64,000 bases of DNA. It comes from Xiphydria camelus. Lineage: Eukaryota; Arthropoda; Insecta; Hymenoptera; Xiphydriidae. Positions 46,274 through 57,374 of the stretch are shown in pieces (position 1 is the first letter of the stretch; each line of letters starts with the position of its first letter). The stretch covers positions 15,947,746 to 16,011,745 of the forward strand of contig OY783193.1 in the NCBI GenBank assembly GCA_963678675.1, given 5' to 3'. Under the pieces are notes generated by a model. That model saw only the letters and a program-made list of their open reading frames with translations, had not been told where the DNA came from and ran no database searches. The position numbers and the translations under genes are program-made.

Positions 46274-48330
46274 AAAAAAAATAATTTTTCTTAAGGTAAG
46301 TCTCATTTGTATTTTTTTGGAATTCATTTTTAAAATGTAAGTACACAGTTTTCAAGTGCTTCAAAGGTAACGTCCTAAAAGTATTACAGACAGACAAACA
46401 AAATTCTGAGAATGATCAATTATGACCTTTGGTATCATGCAAAATGCTTAACGAGAAAGAAGAAAAAATAATTTACAGGAAAATCTTCCTGTGTAGTTTT
46501 ATTATTTATACTGCTATTGTGATTTATATATTAATGATTTCTGCCACTAGTAATCTAAAAGAATCAACTCCAAGAATTATTCTCAGATTATCAACGAAAA
46601 TCCGAAGTGGTAAATCTCGTAATGTCCAAAATCACCCCACATCCAATTTTACCCCACTATCCTCAAAAATGAAAGAGACATCAGAAGGGTTCCACCTAAA
46701 TGACAGCGTGTATTGTCTAAAGTTCGAACGTTTTCGTGGCCCCCTGTACCACGAAGCCACGAAAAGATCTGCCGAGAAATCCTGGCGCGCGCCAAACAAA
46801 TTCGGAACGAGAGAAGAACCGCGGTCCGTATGCTCTATACGTATACGCGCTACGGCGGCGTTGGCGTCTATAGAACGAATTAACAATACGACATTAAAAA
46901 TTACGCGGATAAGATCGTTCCGCGGGAGACACTTTCTCCGGCGCGGGTAGCAGAGAGAGGTGAGTTTGAGCGGAGCCCCCGGAGATGAGAGCGAGGATAA
47001 TGGGCGCTCGTCTTTCTTTACGATTTGCCGGATAGTTGTAAATTCTTTTGATGCGCTGCACGAGGCGTGTTTTAAACCGACGATTAAGCGTCGTTTAATG
47101 GTAATTCCCGTCGAATAAAGGGGCAGATACGCGTCGAGCGTAATTTGTTTCATTCTCCGCTTTCTTCCGTTTTCTTTTTGTTTCTTTTGACGACCGAACG
47201 TGGGTACACTGGAATACATTGTGACGAGTATCTTCCGGGTGTTAAAAAGGAGATCGTTTATTGAAAAGTAAGGACACTGGAGAGAAAGAGAGAGTATTTC
47301 TAATTTATTCTATACCGCACTATCATATTATAATTTTAACATGAGATATGAATTTAGAATTAATTTTTTAATTAAATTTCTTTGTATGGAAAAGCTTTTT
47401 TGGGTTTAAAAGCAGATGAACATGCGAAAAATAACTAAATTTTACGATTGGATATAATGAAATAAAAAAGACTATTTTCTACACGGAAAAGCAACTATGA
47501 TTGAACACATTTTTTTCTCTAACATAACTTTTATCGGATGAGTATATTTATAGATATTTTACGATTTAAAAATAGTATTAAAAATATACAGGTAAATAAA
47601 GATCGTGCTAAAGAAGCAGACAATTGATGCACTTCGACGTGGCAATCTCAATCGACCACTTATTGTTAGAAATGTTTCGTCAAATCGATCTCTCGATCCT
47701 GCAAATGAGTCTCGATCGAAAGTTGAGCCGAGAGCAACAGACCGAATTACAATTGCATCCTTCCTACCTTCCATATTATTATCATCGACATCGCCCCGCG
47801 CTAACTGCAGCATTTCACTTCGAAGTAGGTATGAATTACACCGAACGATTACGTATAAGACGATGCGCGAACGAGCACGCAACGCATCGTAAATCCTCGA
47901 TCAGGAACTCCCTCTTATCTTGTACTCGCGATATAGCAAAAAAATCAACTGTGAAAATCATCTCCGGCCCGTTAATTCGATTCACGTCGCGGTTGTTAAA
48001 TTACCGCGAGTCGAGATAGTTGGACTCTTTATCGGCACTTTTTTCTCCGCCGACCGATCATTAGGAAATACCGAATTAATTCGCTCGTTACGATTTCAGA
48101 TTCAAACTCGGTCGTGTCCGATTAATGATTCAGCGATTCCGTAATGTCCATTATTATTTTATTGCAGCGGTATACCTGCTTATTTGATGTTTCTGAATAA
48201 TTTCAGAACTTTATTGGATAACTTTTTAACGTTAAGGTGCACTGAACTTTTAACTCGATAAAGTGCATTCGATTTGCGAAGACAGAAGTGTACGTGCACT
48301 GAAAAAAAATAACTTAGTTAACCTTCCGTG
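46274..48330. other. No secure gene; one 173-codon frame with a membrane segment
   Basis: 46429-46950 (+) encodes a 173-residue frame with a hydrophobic stretch at residues 20-39 (IFLCSFIIYTAIVIYILMI) followed by a basic, low-complexity tail. Its last 150 bases are CpG-rich, and AGAG/GTGAGT right after the stop (46955-46960) would serve as a splice donor. I do not recognise the protein and it could be chance. 47560-48140 has overlapping frames on both strands with no motif. Confidence 0.3.
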
Positions 48331-48394
48331 GTCACCCACGTCTGTATAATTCCGCTATAACCACACATGGGTCAAATGGACCCGAGTCGAAATT

Positions 48395-48560
48395 TTGGTT
48401 CTCCCTTGGTGCTCCGTCCTTCTCCAGTCGGCAGTATTGGTTCTCCCTTGGTGCTCCGTAATTCTCCACTTGAAACATTGGTTCTCCCTTGGTGCTCCGT
48501 AATTCTCCAGTCGGTAATATTGGTTCTCCCTTGGTTCTCTGTACTTCTCCTTAATACTCT
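48395..48560. repeat. 42-base tandem repeat, four units
   Basis: Units begin GGTTCTCCCTTGGTGCTCCG at 48397, 48439, 48480 and 48522. They repeat the terminal sequence of the surrounding element inward. Confidence 0.9.
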
Positions 48561-48785
48561 ATAACGACTCTTTTGCTTCTCTACCCGAGTCGACATCCGA
48601 CTTAGAAAATTTTCGATTGTCGCGTCCGATGGACTTAGAAAATTTTCGACTGGCACGCTCATTAGCTATAGGTACATTAATTACCTATATATTTGTGGTA
48701 GACAGTAATACAAAATAAACAGCCACAGATATACAATACATGAACTAAAATTTCATATTTTTAATGAAAAAAAATTACAATGAAT

Positions 48786-49209
48786 TACAATTTATTCTAA
48801 TTCTTTTTCATTAGTTGGTATTGATACATATGACTGGCAATTGATCGTAACATGAAAACATGGAGCTTGTATTAGATTTTGCGGTACCTAAGGTAAAAGC
48901 ACCAGTGGCCGGACGGTTAAGACCAGTATCCGGACACCCATAAAAATATATGTAGCAGATTTGATTGAGTGTTCTTACTAGATGGAATTTGTTCTACAAT
49001 TACAATTTATTCTAATTCTTTTTCATTAGTTGGCATTGATACATATGACTGGCAATTGATCGTAACATGAAAACATGGAGCTTGTATTAGATTTTGCGGT
49101 ACCTAAGGTAAAAGCACCAGTGGCCGGACGGTTAAGACCAGTATCCGGACACCCATAAAAATATATGTAGCAGATTTGATTGAGTGTTCTTACTAGATGG
49201 AATTTGTCA
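48786..49209. repeat. 215-base tandem duplication
   Basis: 48786-49000 and 49001-49209 are nearly identical direct copies (TACAATTTATTCTAATTCTT and onward, with one change seen early in the unit). The second copy stops after GATGGAATTTGT. Confidence 0.95.
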
Positions 49210-49337
49210 TGGGCGTTCCTAATTTATTGAAGATTCTTTCTCAGTAATTGATTCTTTTTACCACATTTAATAGTCAGTGTTATACATAAAAATGTCCGGA
49301 TATTGGGACGTGTCCGGCCGCTGGTGCTTTTTCCTTA
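49106..49337. mobile_element. 232-base MITE with AGGTAAAAGCACCAGTGGCC ends
   Basis: Terminal AGGTAAAAGCACCAGTGGCC is inverted at 49337 as AAGGAAAAAGCACCAGCGGC. TCCGGACA motifs lie just inside both ends. The left end is also present at 48891 because of the tandem duplication. Confidence 0.7.
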
Positions 49338-50779
49338 CTTGTGAAAGAGCTCTGTAAGCAGCAACGGAATACATTTAGGGACTTAGAAAAATTTCGGTCT
49401 CCTGCATAGGTATAGGTAGAGACTTGAACATTTATTTGTGAATAAATGGGCAAGAATTGTAATTTGTTCAATTATTAAATCAATAAATTATTTGATTTCG
49501 AGTTTCCAGAGTATGTTGAGCAAGTTATAAATTATACTGTTTATTAAAAAGCACAGATTATTATAGTAAATCAGGACTTGGTTGCAGGAGGTTGAATGGT
49601 GAGAACATGCGTTGGAAGTTGTCAGACGAAAAATTGTAATAAGTGCGATCAACAGAGAGTGCAAGAGTAGTATAGGGTATAGATAGAAAGCTGAGAGAAA
49701 GAGTTAAAAGATAGATTATAAGGGTTTGTTGGGAAAGGGAGGGTAACGATAGGAAATTAGGAAAAGCGAGGAAAAGTCAAAAGTGAGGTTAAGTGAAGCG
49801 GTGAGGAGGAAGATAAGCAAGAGAGAAAGAGCGTGGAAAGGGCAGAGTCGGTAAGGTAGGTAAGCTTTAGACCTGTGGCGGAAAAGGAAGGTTCAGTGGT
49901 CTTTCAGTTCTCGGATTTCGACTGGGGTACGGGAGTACCTTAGAAAATTTAGTTCTCCAACGGAGGACTACGGGAGTATCTAAGAGAATTTGGTTTTGCT
50001 ACTCCTCTGATGCTCCCAACGTGCAAATCGGGAAATAACTGCACGTACAGAGCAGCAGTGGAGCACGAAAACTGCCTGGATTGTAATGGGCCCGAAAGGT
50101 TCTCAGGTAGTCGACCTTCTCCAAAAGAGAACCAAGGGAGCACCAAAATTTCGACTCGCGGGGACTCAATCGATTTGTAAATAATAGTCATATAAACAAC
50201 CCGTGTCTACGTACGAAATGAAATGATGACATATTCAAAAACAATCGTGAATATATGTATGTATACCTACATAAATGTGCGTGAAATATGAGCTACTTCA
50301 CTATAAAAGGGCCAGAATTTCTTTATTTTTAAAGTTTTCTTAATTAAGTCAACGGATGATCTTCATGAGATATGGTACTTGGAAGCAATAAATAGTTTTA
50401 TATTGCACGTTTCAAAAACGATTTTTTTCGAAGTCCAAAGAAGTTCGTAATATGAGTTTTAAGGAGAAGTTCAGATCTGACGATGGTCTAGTTATGATTG
50501 CAAGAAAAAAAAAGTACAGTCAGCTTCAAAATTGAAGCTTGAGTGAAGCGGACCCACGGTGACCAAAAAGGATTAAAATGACAAAACGCGTCTGGTTGAA
50601 AGAATTTAGTTGTTCTAATTAAAATACTAGTATCTAAGTCGTACCAAATATTTAGTAATTCTAACTACATATTCAGCTATTCCAGCTACATGTCTAGTTA
50701 TCCTAAACAGAAAATGATCAGTCAAACCAAACAGATGGAGGACCCATATTTAACCAAACGGTTTGGTTATGCTCATATA

Positions 50780-50960
50780 GCACAGAACATAGTAACGATA
50801 TTGCAGCAATATTGCTTTATTACATTTGCAGGTGCAATATTGCACAAAGATTGCTGTCACGTTACAGTTGCAATAATGCATATCTAGTATTTCAGCAATA
50901 GTTGGCAATATTTGAAATGCTATATTGCACAAATAATATTCCAGATAACTTATTACAATA
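50780..50960. repeat. GCAAYATTGC-rich tract, left of piggyBac
   Basis: Many overlapping TTGCAATATTGC-like words in both orientations. A similar tract lies at 52398-52560, on the other side of the piggyBac insertion. Confidence 0.7.
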
Positions 50961-51629
50961 TTGAAAATGAAAATTTTCAAGCACCTTCCTTATAACTGAA
51001 TATAACTTTTAACTGAATATAACTCATATGAATAAAATAAAATTTAACCGCTAATCAAACACAGCCACTCAATACAGCAACTTTCGTAATGAAAGAAAAA
51101 CATTAAATTTTCACAATTTTCATTGGATATAATATTTTTGAAATAGTATGATGCATATTTATTCAAAAATATCAATAAGATCACTAGCCGTGTAGCTTAA
51201 ATTCCCGTTTCGTAGCAGAGCTAATATTTTATGTTACAGTAGTCATCAGGGAAGAGTTCAGTTTCATATGCAGAGAGTCCCGGGATCCCGCTCCGAAGTA
51301 TTCAGAAAAATTTTGATCGTCGATCGAGAGCCTGAGATTGGCCGCGCGCGCGATAGAAGTGTTAACCCTTTACACTCGAACGCCGTCTGTGGGACGGCAC
51401 ACGGTGCGACGCTTCCACTCGAACGCCGTCTGTGGGACGGCAGTCCAGTGGGGACGGCGCGCGTCGTGATGCATCCACTCGAACGCGGTTATGAAGTTCG
51501 AAAGGTTTATGACTTGATGCTATTTATGTTTATTCCATGCGATAAGATTGACCGGGCTCGACCTGCGTTCTCTCAGTTAGTCTCAACGTAGCATTCACTC
51601 GAAGCGGTAGTACTAGCGAAAATAGCAGT

Positions 51630-52125
51630 ATGGATGAAAGGGACGAGATCCGTTCAAGTTCAGATGAATTCGATTTTTCGGTATCGAATGAGGAAACGGA
51701 CGAATCCAGTGGGGAAGATCGTATGAACGCCGTATGAAGCCTGGCGGCAGACGAGAAACCAAGTATTATTGCGATACGTGTCCTGACAAACCGAGGTTAC
51801 ATACGTATGTCCGTCTCTGTACTGGCCAGTTTGAAAGTTACCTTCGGATAGGCTTGGTCGGTAATCGAGACATTTATACCGTAATTATAATTATTTTCGT
51901 AATTTCCATTATTCACAAATTCACAATTTCGAGGTTAGACGCCTCGATCTCCCGAATTGACCAACTCTAACTGCCGATTCGACTTCTACCGTATTAAATG
52001 ACTCGAATACCGACCAAGTCTATCCGAAGGTAACTTTCAAACTGGCCAGTACAGAGACGGACATACGGTACGGTATTGGGGATTGTTTCGCTAAATATCA
52101 CACAAAAACTAATTACAAAGTATAA
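51630..52125 (+). pseudogene. piggyBac transposase remnant: N terminus plus split zinc finger
   Basis: ATG at 51630 starts an acidic, serine-rich N terminus (MDERDEIRSSSDEFDFS) as in piggyBac transposases, with a stop at 51737. A second piece, in another frame, begins near 51719: RRETKYYCDTCPDKPRLH, the first Cys pair of the C-terminal cysteine-rich domain that binds the element ends. A 265-base foldback interrupts it at 51804-52068. The rest of the domain, DCFAKYHT, follows and ends at a TAA (52123-52125). The whole catalytic DDD domain is gone. All three fragments are in the order expected of one gene. Confidence 0.88.
51804..52068. mobile_element. CCGTATGTCC-family foldback inside the piggyBac zinc finger
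   Basis: Ends CGTATGTCCGTCTCTGTACT and inverse, with TA on both sides (51802-51803, 52069-52070). The arms continue through GGCCAGTTTGAAAGTTACCT to an AT-rich centre, so the element is palindromic almost throughout. Confidence 0.88.
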
Positions 52126-52323
52126 TAATAAATATAATATTTGACAAATTTTGTTGCATTCGATATAAACATAAATAAATTGGTGAAATTTTATTATTTA
52201 TATACGTTTGCTTGAGTATAAAATTATTTTAAAGTACCTGTAAAACGTTTCCCTAATATAGCCGAAATCGCGTCGAGTTGCTGGTTCGCCCGTGCGAAAA
52301 AAGCGTCGAGTGCAAAGGATTAA

Positions 52324-52875
52324 TAGTAGAGCAAGAAGTAGAAGTTGAAGGACACAAAGCATGAAATATAAAAAAAAGTTATTTATTATATTTTTTATAC
52401 AAACGCGGAGATATTGCAATGCAATATGGCAGTAATGTTACATGCAATATTGCTGCAACATTGCAGGAATATTTCTGCAACATTGCGAAATAATGCTGAA
52501 ATGTTGCCATTCTCTCAGAGCAATATTCCTACAATATTTATGCAAGCTTGCTGTGCTGTATGGGTGGTCTCCAGGATTTTGGTTAAATTAATCAGGTTAT
52601 TTTTCTTAGTATAGGAAACCAATCAAGGAGATCAATTAATTTACTACATTTTATGCTGCAAATGTCGAAAATTATGCTACAATTTAAAGAGTATCTTGAA
52701 GCTATGTCACTATCAAATTACGGCGCTTTGAGACACTTGCGTTACCCTTACCGAACACAGAATGGGTACGTGGAGAAAGGATTCTGGCGTTCATTTTCCT
52801 TACACTGATTTACTCAAATTGACTTACATATTTCAAGCTGAACTGACTGCATGGAATAATTAATATACCTACATA
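52324..52875. other. No gene; second GCAAYATTGC tract
   Basis: 52398-52560 is rich in TTGCAATATTGC-like words. The rest is AT-rich without signal. Confidence 0.6.
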
Positions 52876-53366
52876 TGGGTCATTCCACGTCATATTTACA
52901 ACTGAAAAATAGAATCGCCCCGATTATTTTTTTTGTGTATCGAATACAAAATTAATCGATCCGTATTTTTTTATTTTCACATGTAACGCAAAATTTGCAA
53001 GTTACGAATATTGAAACATTTGAAGGGTGAAAAATCTAATTTTTTTTGTAATTATCTAGTTCGTAAACAAATTAATATAAATTCATGAAATTTTTAGAGG
53101 AAGTTCGTGATGAGTCAGACTTTACATATTCTTATGAATAAATAAATTACATCAATTTTTCAACAACAAATGCGCAATTGTTATAAAGAAATCCTATTTA
53201 CAAAAAATGGGTCTCTTTTAAATAATCTTTTTGATTACTCAAATATTTGTCATGGCACCTAGAATAACTCGTAAAAATTTCAAAGTGGGCAGTTCATAAG
53301 TTTTCGAGATACAAATGATTATACGGAGTCTCGTGTCATAGCGTGTTGTCCACTCAGGCTGCGCGA
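52876..53366. repeat. Left long terminal inverted repeat
   Basis: It matches the inverse of 61165-61667, including AAATAGAATCGCCCCGATTA, CAACAACAAATGCGCAATTG and AGTTTTCGAGATACAAATGA. The innermost 70 bases diverge (GTCCACTCAGGCTG then different tails). Confidence 0.92.
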
Positions 53367-53620
53367 CGCCAAGCCCGCTTGAAAAAATTTCGAATGATTA
53401 CCGTATGTCCCACTCTGTACGGCCCCGATAGCAAAGTGGCACCACAGTGACTGCACCCTGCTTTCACGCGGTGCATTCGAGTGCATGCACTGGGGTGTCC
53501 ATCTGTCTGTGCACCGTGAAGCCACACTGCAGTCACGCAGTGTAAGTACGATGGTAAAAGTAGAATTCTGCAAAAAGGGGGCGATAAAGTAGGATTTCCC
53601 GCCTGCCTTATCCGCCTACT

Positions 53621-53645
53621 AGAGAGAGAGAGAGAGAGAGAGAGT
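53621..53645. repeat. (GA)n microsatellite
   Basis: Twelve GA units adjoining the 3' side (minus-strand sense) of the tRNA-like sequence. Confidence 0.95.
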
Positions 53646-53667
53646 GTCGGTTTTTTTTCTCAAACCC

Positions 53668-53746
53668 GACCCGGCCAGGACTCGAACCTGCGATCTTTAG
53701 AAGACTGGGAACGCTTCTCGCATTCTACCAATTGCGCCATCGACTC
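53668..53746 (-). tRNA. tRNA-like sequence / SINE head (degenerate tRNA-Arg?)
   Basis: On the minus strand TGGCGCAATTGG and GGTTCGAGTCC match the pol III A and B boxes perfectly at normal spacing. The T arm pairs in 4 of 5 positions and the acceptor in about 5 of 7. The anticodon region CTTCTAA would give TCT (Arg), but its stem does not pair. It is therefore a tRNA pseudogene or the head of a short SINE; the A-rich tract and (CT)n that follow it in the minus-strand sense fit the latter. Confidence 0.6.
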
Positions 53747-53936
53747 TTTGTGGTGGAAGTCGACTAATTGTAAGTTATACATATAATATCGATACCTGAA
53801 AGCAACAGTACTGTGACTAGTGAGATAAAGCCGAAAGCCGATTTCGAGCTATGTCAAACGTAAACTAAATTTTAAATATTTTTGCCGAGATATCTCAGTG
53901 TTGCATTGTATAAAGGCCGGTTTATATATACCTATA

Positions 53937-56900
53937 CCGTATGTCCAATGGCTAGTCGAGCAGGTGCAGCGACCTGAATTTTTCTGAAATTTGACTTCGG
54001 CAGTGTTTTAGTTAGAGTTGGCTTTGGAAGATGGCGCTACGTACGAGCGAAATATTTGAAATGGTAAAAGCGGGAGGTAGATAAATGCGGGAGAAGTGAA
54101 GTGTAACCTCAAAATTGTGAATGTTGGAATAATGGTGAGTAATTGTTTGAAACGATAAGACATAATAATTCGGGTTTCTTTTCGATGTTCAACCAAATAA
54201 CACGACTGATATTTAATTGCAGAGAGAAACTGATGCGACTGGCAGTCGTGGAGGAAGGGGCTACCGTCAACGTGGTCCTCGCCAGAGTGGTCGAGCTCTG
54301 CCTCGTCGACGAAAGGTGCAATTGAAATGAAATTAAAGTCTGAGTCAAGGTGAAAATTGGAAGACATGGAAAGAAAACGCGGTAGAGTCGCCGACAGAAG
54401 GAGTGAGTAAAGTGCGAAAGAAAAGTGCAGTGACGCCGAAAAACCATGTGGAAGACAGTGACGAACAGCAGCAGCAGCTGGTCGACACTGCTCAACTCCG
54501 CACCAGCTCCTGAATGATATCTCGCCGATCGCGATACGCGGCCGCTCCGATGAACAACGATTCCAGACATTCGAGTCGTAGTAGCAGCAAGGACAGCAGC
54601 AGCAGCAGCAGCGTCAACGGCAGGGGCACTCTTTTAAAGCGAAGGCAGTCCAAGACCGACTCGAAGAGCTGTAAGAGAAAGACGCATCGGCGGAAACATG
54701 AAATATCGAAGCAAGACTTGCAATGAGAGTGTGGTAAAAGGAAGAAAAAAAATGACAGAGACGAGGCGACGAGACAGAGGAGGAAGTCGTCACCACGAAG
54801 GGTTCCTGAAACGGTACCTGTTCTAGCAACGTGTGAAGAGTTCAAGAGAACGGGCCATCTACACCCAGTCACAAATCATGCAGAGTTCCTGTGACACCCG
54901 ACAGCGGCATCACGTCAGGAGTATGAACGGTGGAGATGAACGGGAGCCTCGCTGAAAAAGGAAGGAGCAGTATTGGCGATGGCGGTGACAGCCCGGATGA
55001 TGAACAAAGGCTGAAGAACCTTGAGCGTTTTGGATAAAAAGTGGACGTGACTCGAAGCAGTTATCGTAATCGATTTACGCTGACACTGGTGCCGTAGCCA
55101 ATCTCGATCACAATGGATTCTTCCAACTAGAGGCGGTTTCTATATCACTCGTCGCCGTTGATCCTTTCCCTCTTAATCCTTGTACATAATGCATCTGTTA
55201 ATATGAAGTTTGATCCGAAACCCTTCCATCCTTCCTATTGTAACACTCTCGTAACAATACGGTCCGATTATTTTATATTCATAAGGTTTTATCAGCTTTA
55301 CGCGTTATTCCTCGTTATTTTCGTTATTTAACCTTGCATTCATACATTATTACTGATGGATTATTAATAAATTAATTCATGAAAGTGACTCTACTGGCTT
55401 GTGCTATTTTTCGTCCGGTATTTCCTTCCGCAAGATATTTGGATAAATGTACCCCTTCGATCTTGAAGAGTTTGGTTGGAATAAGCAAGACGGATAGTGG
55501 ACAGAGTTTAGGCATTAGGAGGCATACAAGATGTCACAATCAGCGGGACAGGATTTCGTGTAATCATGATTTATTAAAATTTTCCATTCATAAAATTAGC
55601 TCCCGCAGGGGAAATTACATTTTGTACTGTAAACTATGAGATAGATGTATCTCATTTAGAGCTACTAATGAAGTATAAAATATCAATTGAACACAGATTT
55701 GTTGATACAGAAACGATTACTATCCACTTTACTTACTATAAATCATGATTACACGAAATCCTGTCCCGCTGATTGTGACATCTTGTATGCCTCCTAATGC
55801 CTAAACTCTGTCCACTATCCGTCTTGCTTATTCCAACCAAACTCTTCAAGATAGAAGGGGTACATTTATCCACATATCTTGCGGAAGGAAATACCGGACG
55901 AAAAATAGCACAAGCCAGTAGAGTCACTTTCGTGAATTAATTTATTAATAATCCATCAGTAATAGTGTATGAATGCAAGGTTAAATAACGAAAATAACGA
56001 GAAATAACGCGTAAAGCTGATAAAACCTTATGAATATAAAATAATCGGACCGTATTGTTACGAGAGTGTTACAATAGGAAGGATGGAAGGGTTTCGGATC
56101 AAACTTCATATTAACAGATGCATTATGTACAAGGATTAAGAGGGAAAGGATCAACGGCGACGAGTGATATAGAAACCGCCTCTAGTTGGAAGAATTCATT
56201 GTGATCGAGATTGGCTACGGCACCAGTGTCGGCGTAAATCGATTACGATAACTGCTTTGAGTCACGTCCACTTTTTATCCAAAACGCTCAAGGTTCTTCA
56301 GCCTTTGCTCATGATCCGGGCTGTCACCGCCATCGCCAACACTGCTCCTTCCTTTTTCAGCGAGGCTCCCGTTCTTCTCCACCGTTCATACTCCTGACGT
56401 TATGCCGCTGTCGGATGTCACAGGAACTCTGCATGATTTGCGACTGGGTGTAGATGTCCCGTTCTCTTGAACTCTTCACACGTTGCTAGTACTGGTGCCG
56501 TTTCAGGAACCCTTCGTGGTGACGACTTCCTCCTCTGTCTCGTCGCCTCGTCTCTGTCATTTTTTTTCTTTCTTTTACCACACTCTCATTGCAAGTCTTG
56601 CTTCGATATTTCATGTTTCCGCCGATGCGTCTTTCTTTTACAGCTATTCGAGTCGGTTTTGGACTGCCTTCGCTTTAAAAGAGTGCCCCTGCCGTTGACG
56701 TTGCTGCTGCTGCTGCTGTCCTTGCTGCTACTACGACTCGAATGTCTGGAATCGTTGTCCATCGGAGCGGCCGCGTATCGCGATCGGCGAGATATCATTC
56801 AGGAGCTGGTGCGGAGTTGAGCAGTGTCGACCAGCTGCTGCTGCTGTTCGTCACTGTCTTCCCATGGTTTTTCGGCGTCACTGCACTTTTCTTTCGCACT

Positions 56901-57374
56901 TTACTCACTCCTTCTGTCGGCGACTTTGCCGCGTTTTCTTTCCATGTCTTCCAATTTTCACCTTGACTCAGACTTTAATTTCATTTCAATTGCACCTTTC
57001 GTCGACGAGGCAGAGCTCGACCACTCTGGCGAGGACCACGTTGACGGTAGCCCCTTCCTCCACGACTGCCAGTCGCATCAGTTTCTCTCTGCAATTAAAT
57101 ATCAGTCGTGTTATTTGGTTGAACATCGAAAAGAAACCCGAATTATTATGTCTTATCGTTTCAAACAATTACTCACCATTATTCCAACATTCACAATTTT
57201 GAGGTTACACTTCACTTCTCCCGCATTTATCTACCTCCCGCTTTTACCATTTCAAATATTTCGCTCGTACGTAGCGCCATCTTCCAAAGCCAACTCTAAC
57301 TAAAACACTGCCGAAGTCAAATTTCAGAAAAATTCAGGTCGCTGCACCTGCTCGACTAGCCATTGGACATACGG
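53937..57374. mobile_element. 3.4-kb near-perfect palindrome, CCGTATGTCC family
   Basis: The arms 53937-55576 and 55737-57374 are inverted copies of about 1.64 kb, differing by scattered substitutions and a few small indels, around a 160-base spacer. The ends are CCGTATGTCCAATGGCTAGT and inverse with TA on both sides. Mirror-image frames therefore appear in each arm. One reads MKVTLLACAIFRPVFPSARY (55379 + and 55927 -). Another, 54514-54726 + and its mirror at 56586-56798 -, is Ser/Arg/Lys-rich and resembles a gag-like or captured low-complexity segment. None carries a recognisable transposase. Confidence 0.92.

Larger units (their letters stand above)
48383..50158. mobile_element. 1.8-kb TIR element with ends CGAGTCGAAATTTTGG
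   Basis: The left end CGAGTCGAAATTTTGGTTCT (continuing CCCTTGGTGCTC) is inverted at the right, ending at 50158, with two mismatches over 33 bases. The related repeat near 28270 is uninterrupted at this point, which supports insertion. The interior has tandem 42-mers, a MITE, and a purine-rich strand at 49670-49900 without a readable frame. No transposase is recognisable. Confidence 0.7.
48331..50580. repeat. Old dispersed repeat, copy 2, split by a 1.8-kb insertion
   Basis: Only 48331-48382 and 50159-50580 belong to the repeat. They align with 28231-28270 and with 28275-28395 plus 29083-30245. The element at 48383-50158 interrupts it. Confidence 0.65.
51362..52323 (+). mobile_element. piggyBac-family element, internally deleted
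   Basis: The left end CCCTTTACACTCGAACGCCG follows TTAA (51362-51365). The right end ...GTCGAGTGCAAAGGA precedes TTAA (52320-52323) and is the inverse of the left terminus. TTAA duplication and a CCYTT start are diagnostic of piggyBac. The left subterminal region has CACTCGAACGCCGTCTGTGG at 51373 and 51416 and a partial third unit at 51476. Most of the transposase is deleted and a foldback sits in the remaining C terminus. Confidence 0.9.

Noticed and set aside
56467..57303. Several overlapping frames rich in Leu, Phe and Ser in the right palindrome arm
   Set aside because: Antisense mirror of the left arm. The hydrophobic runs come from CAG/CTG-rich DNA read on the other strand.
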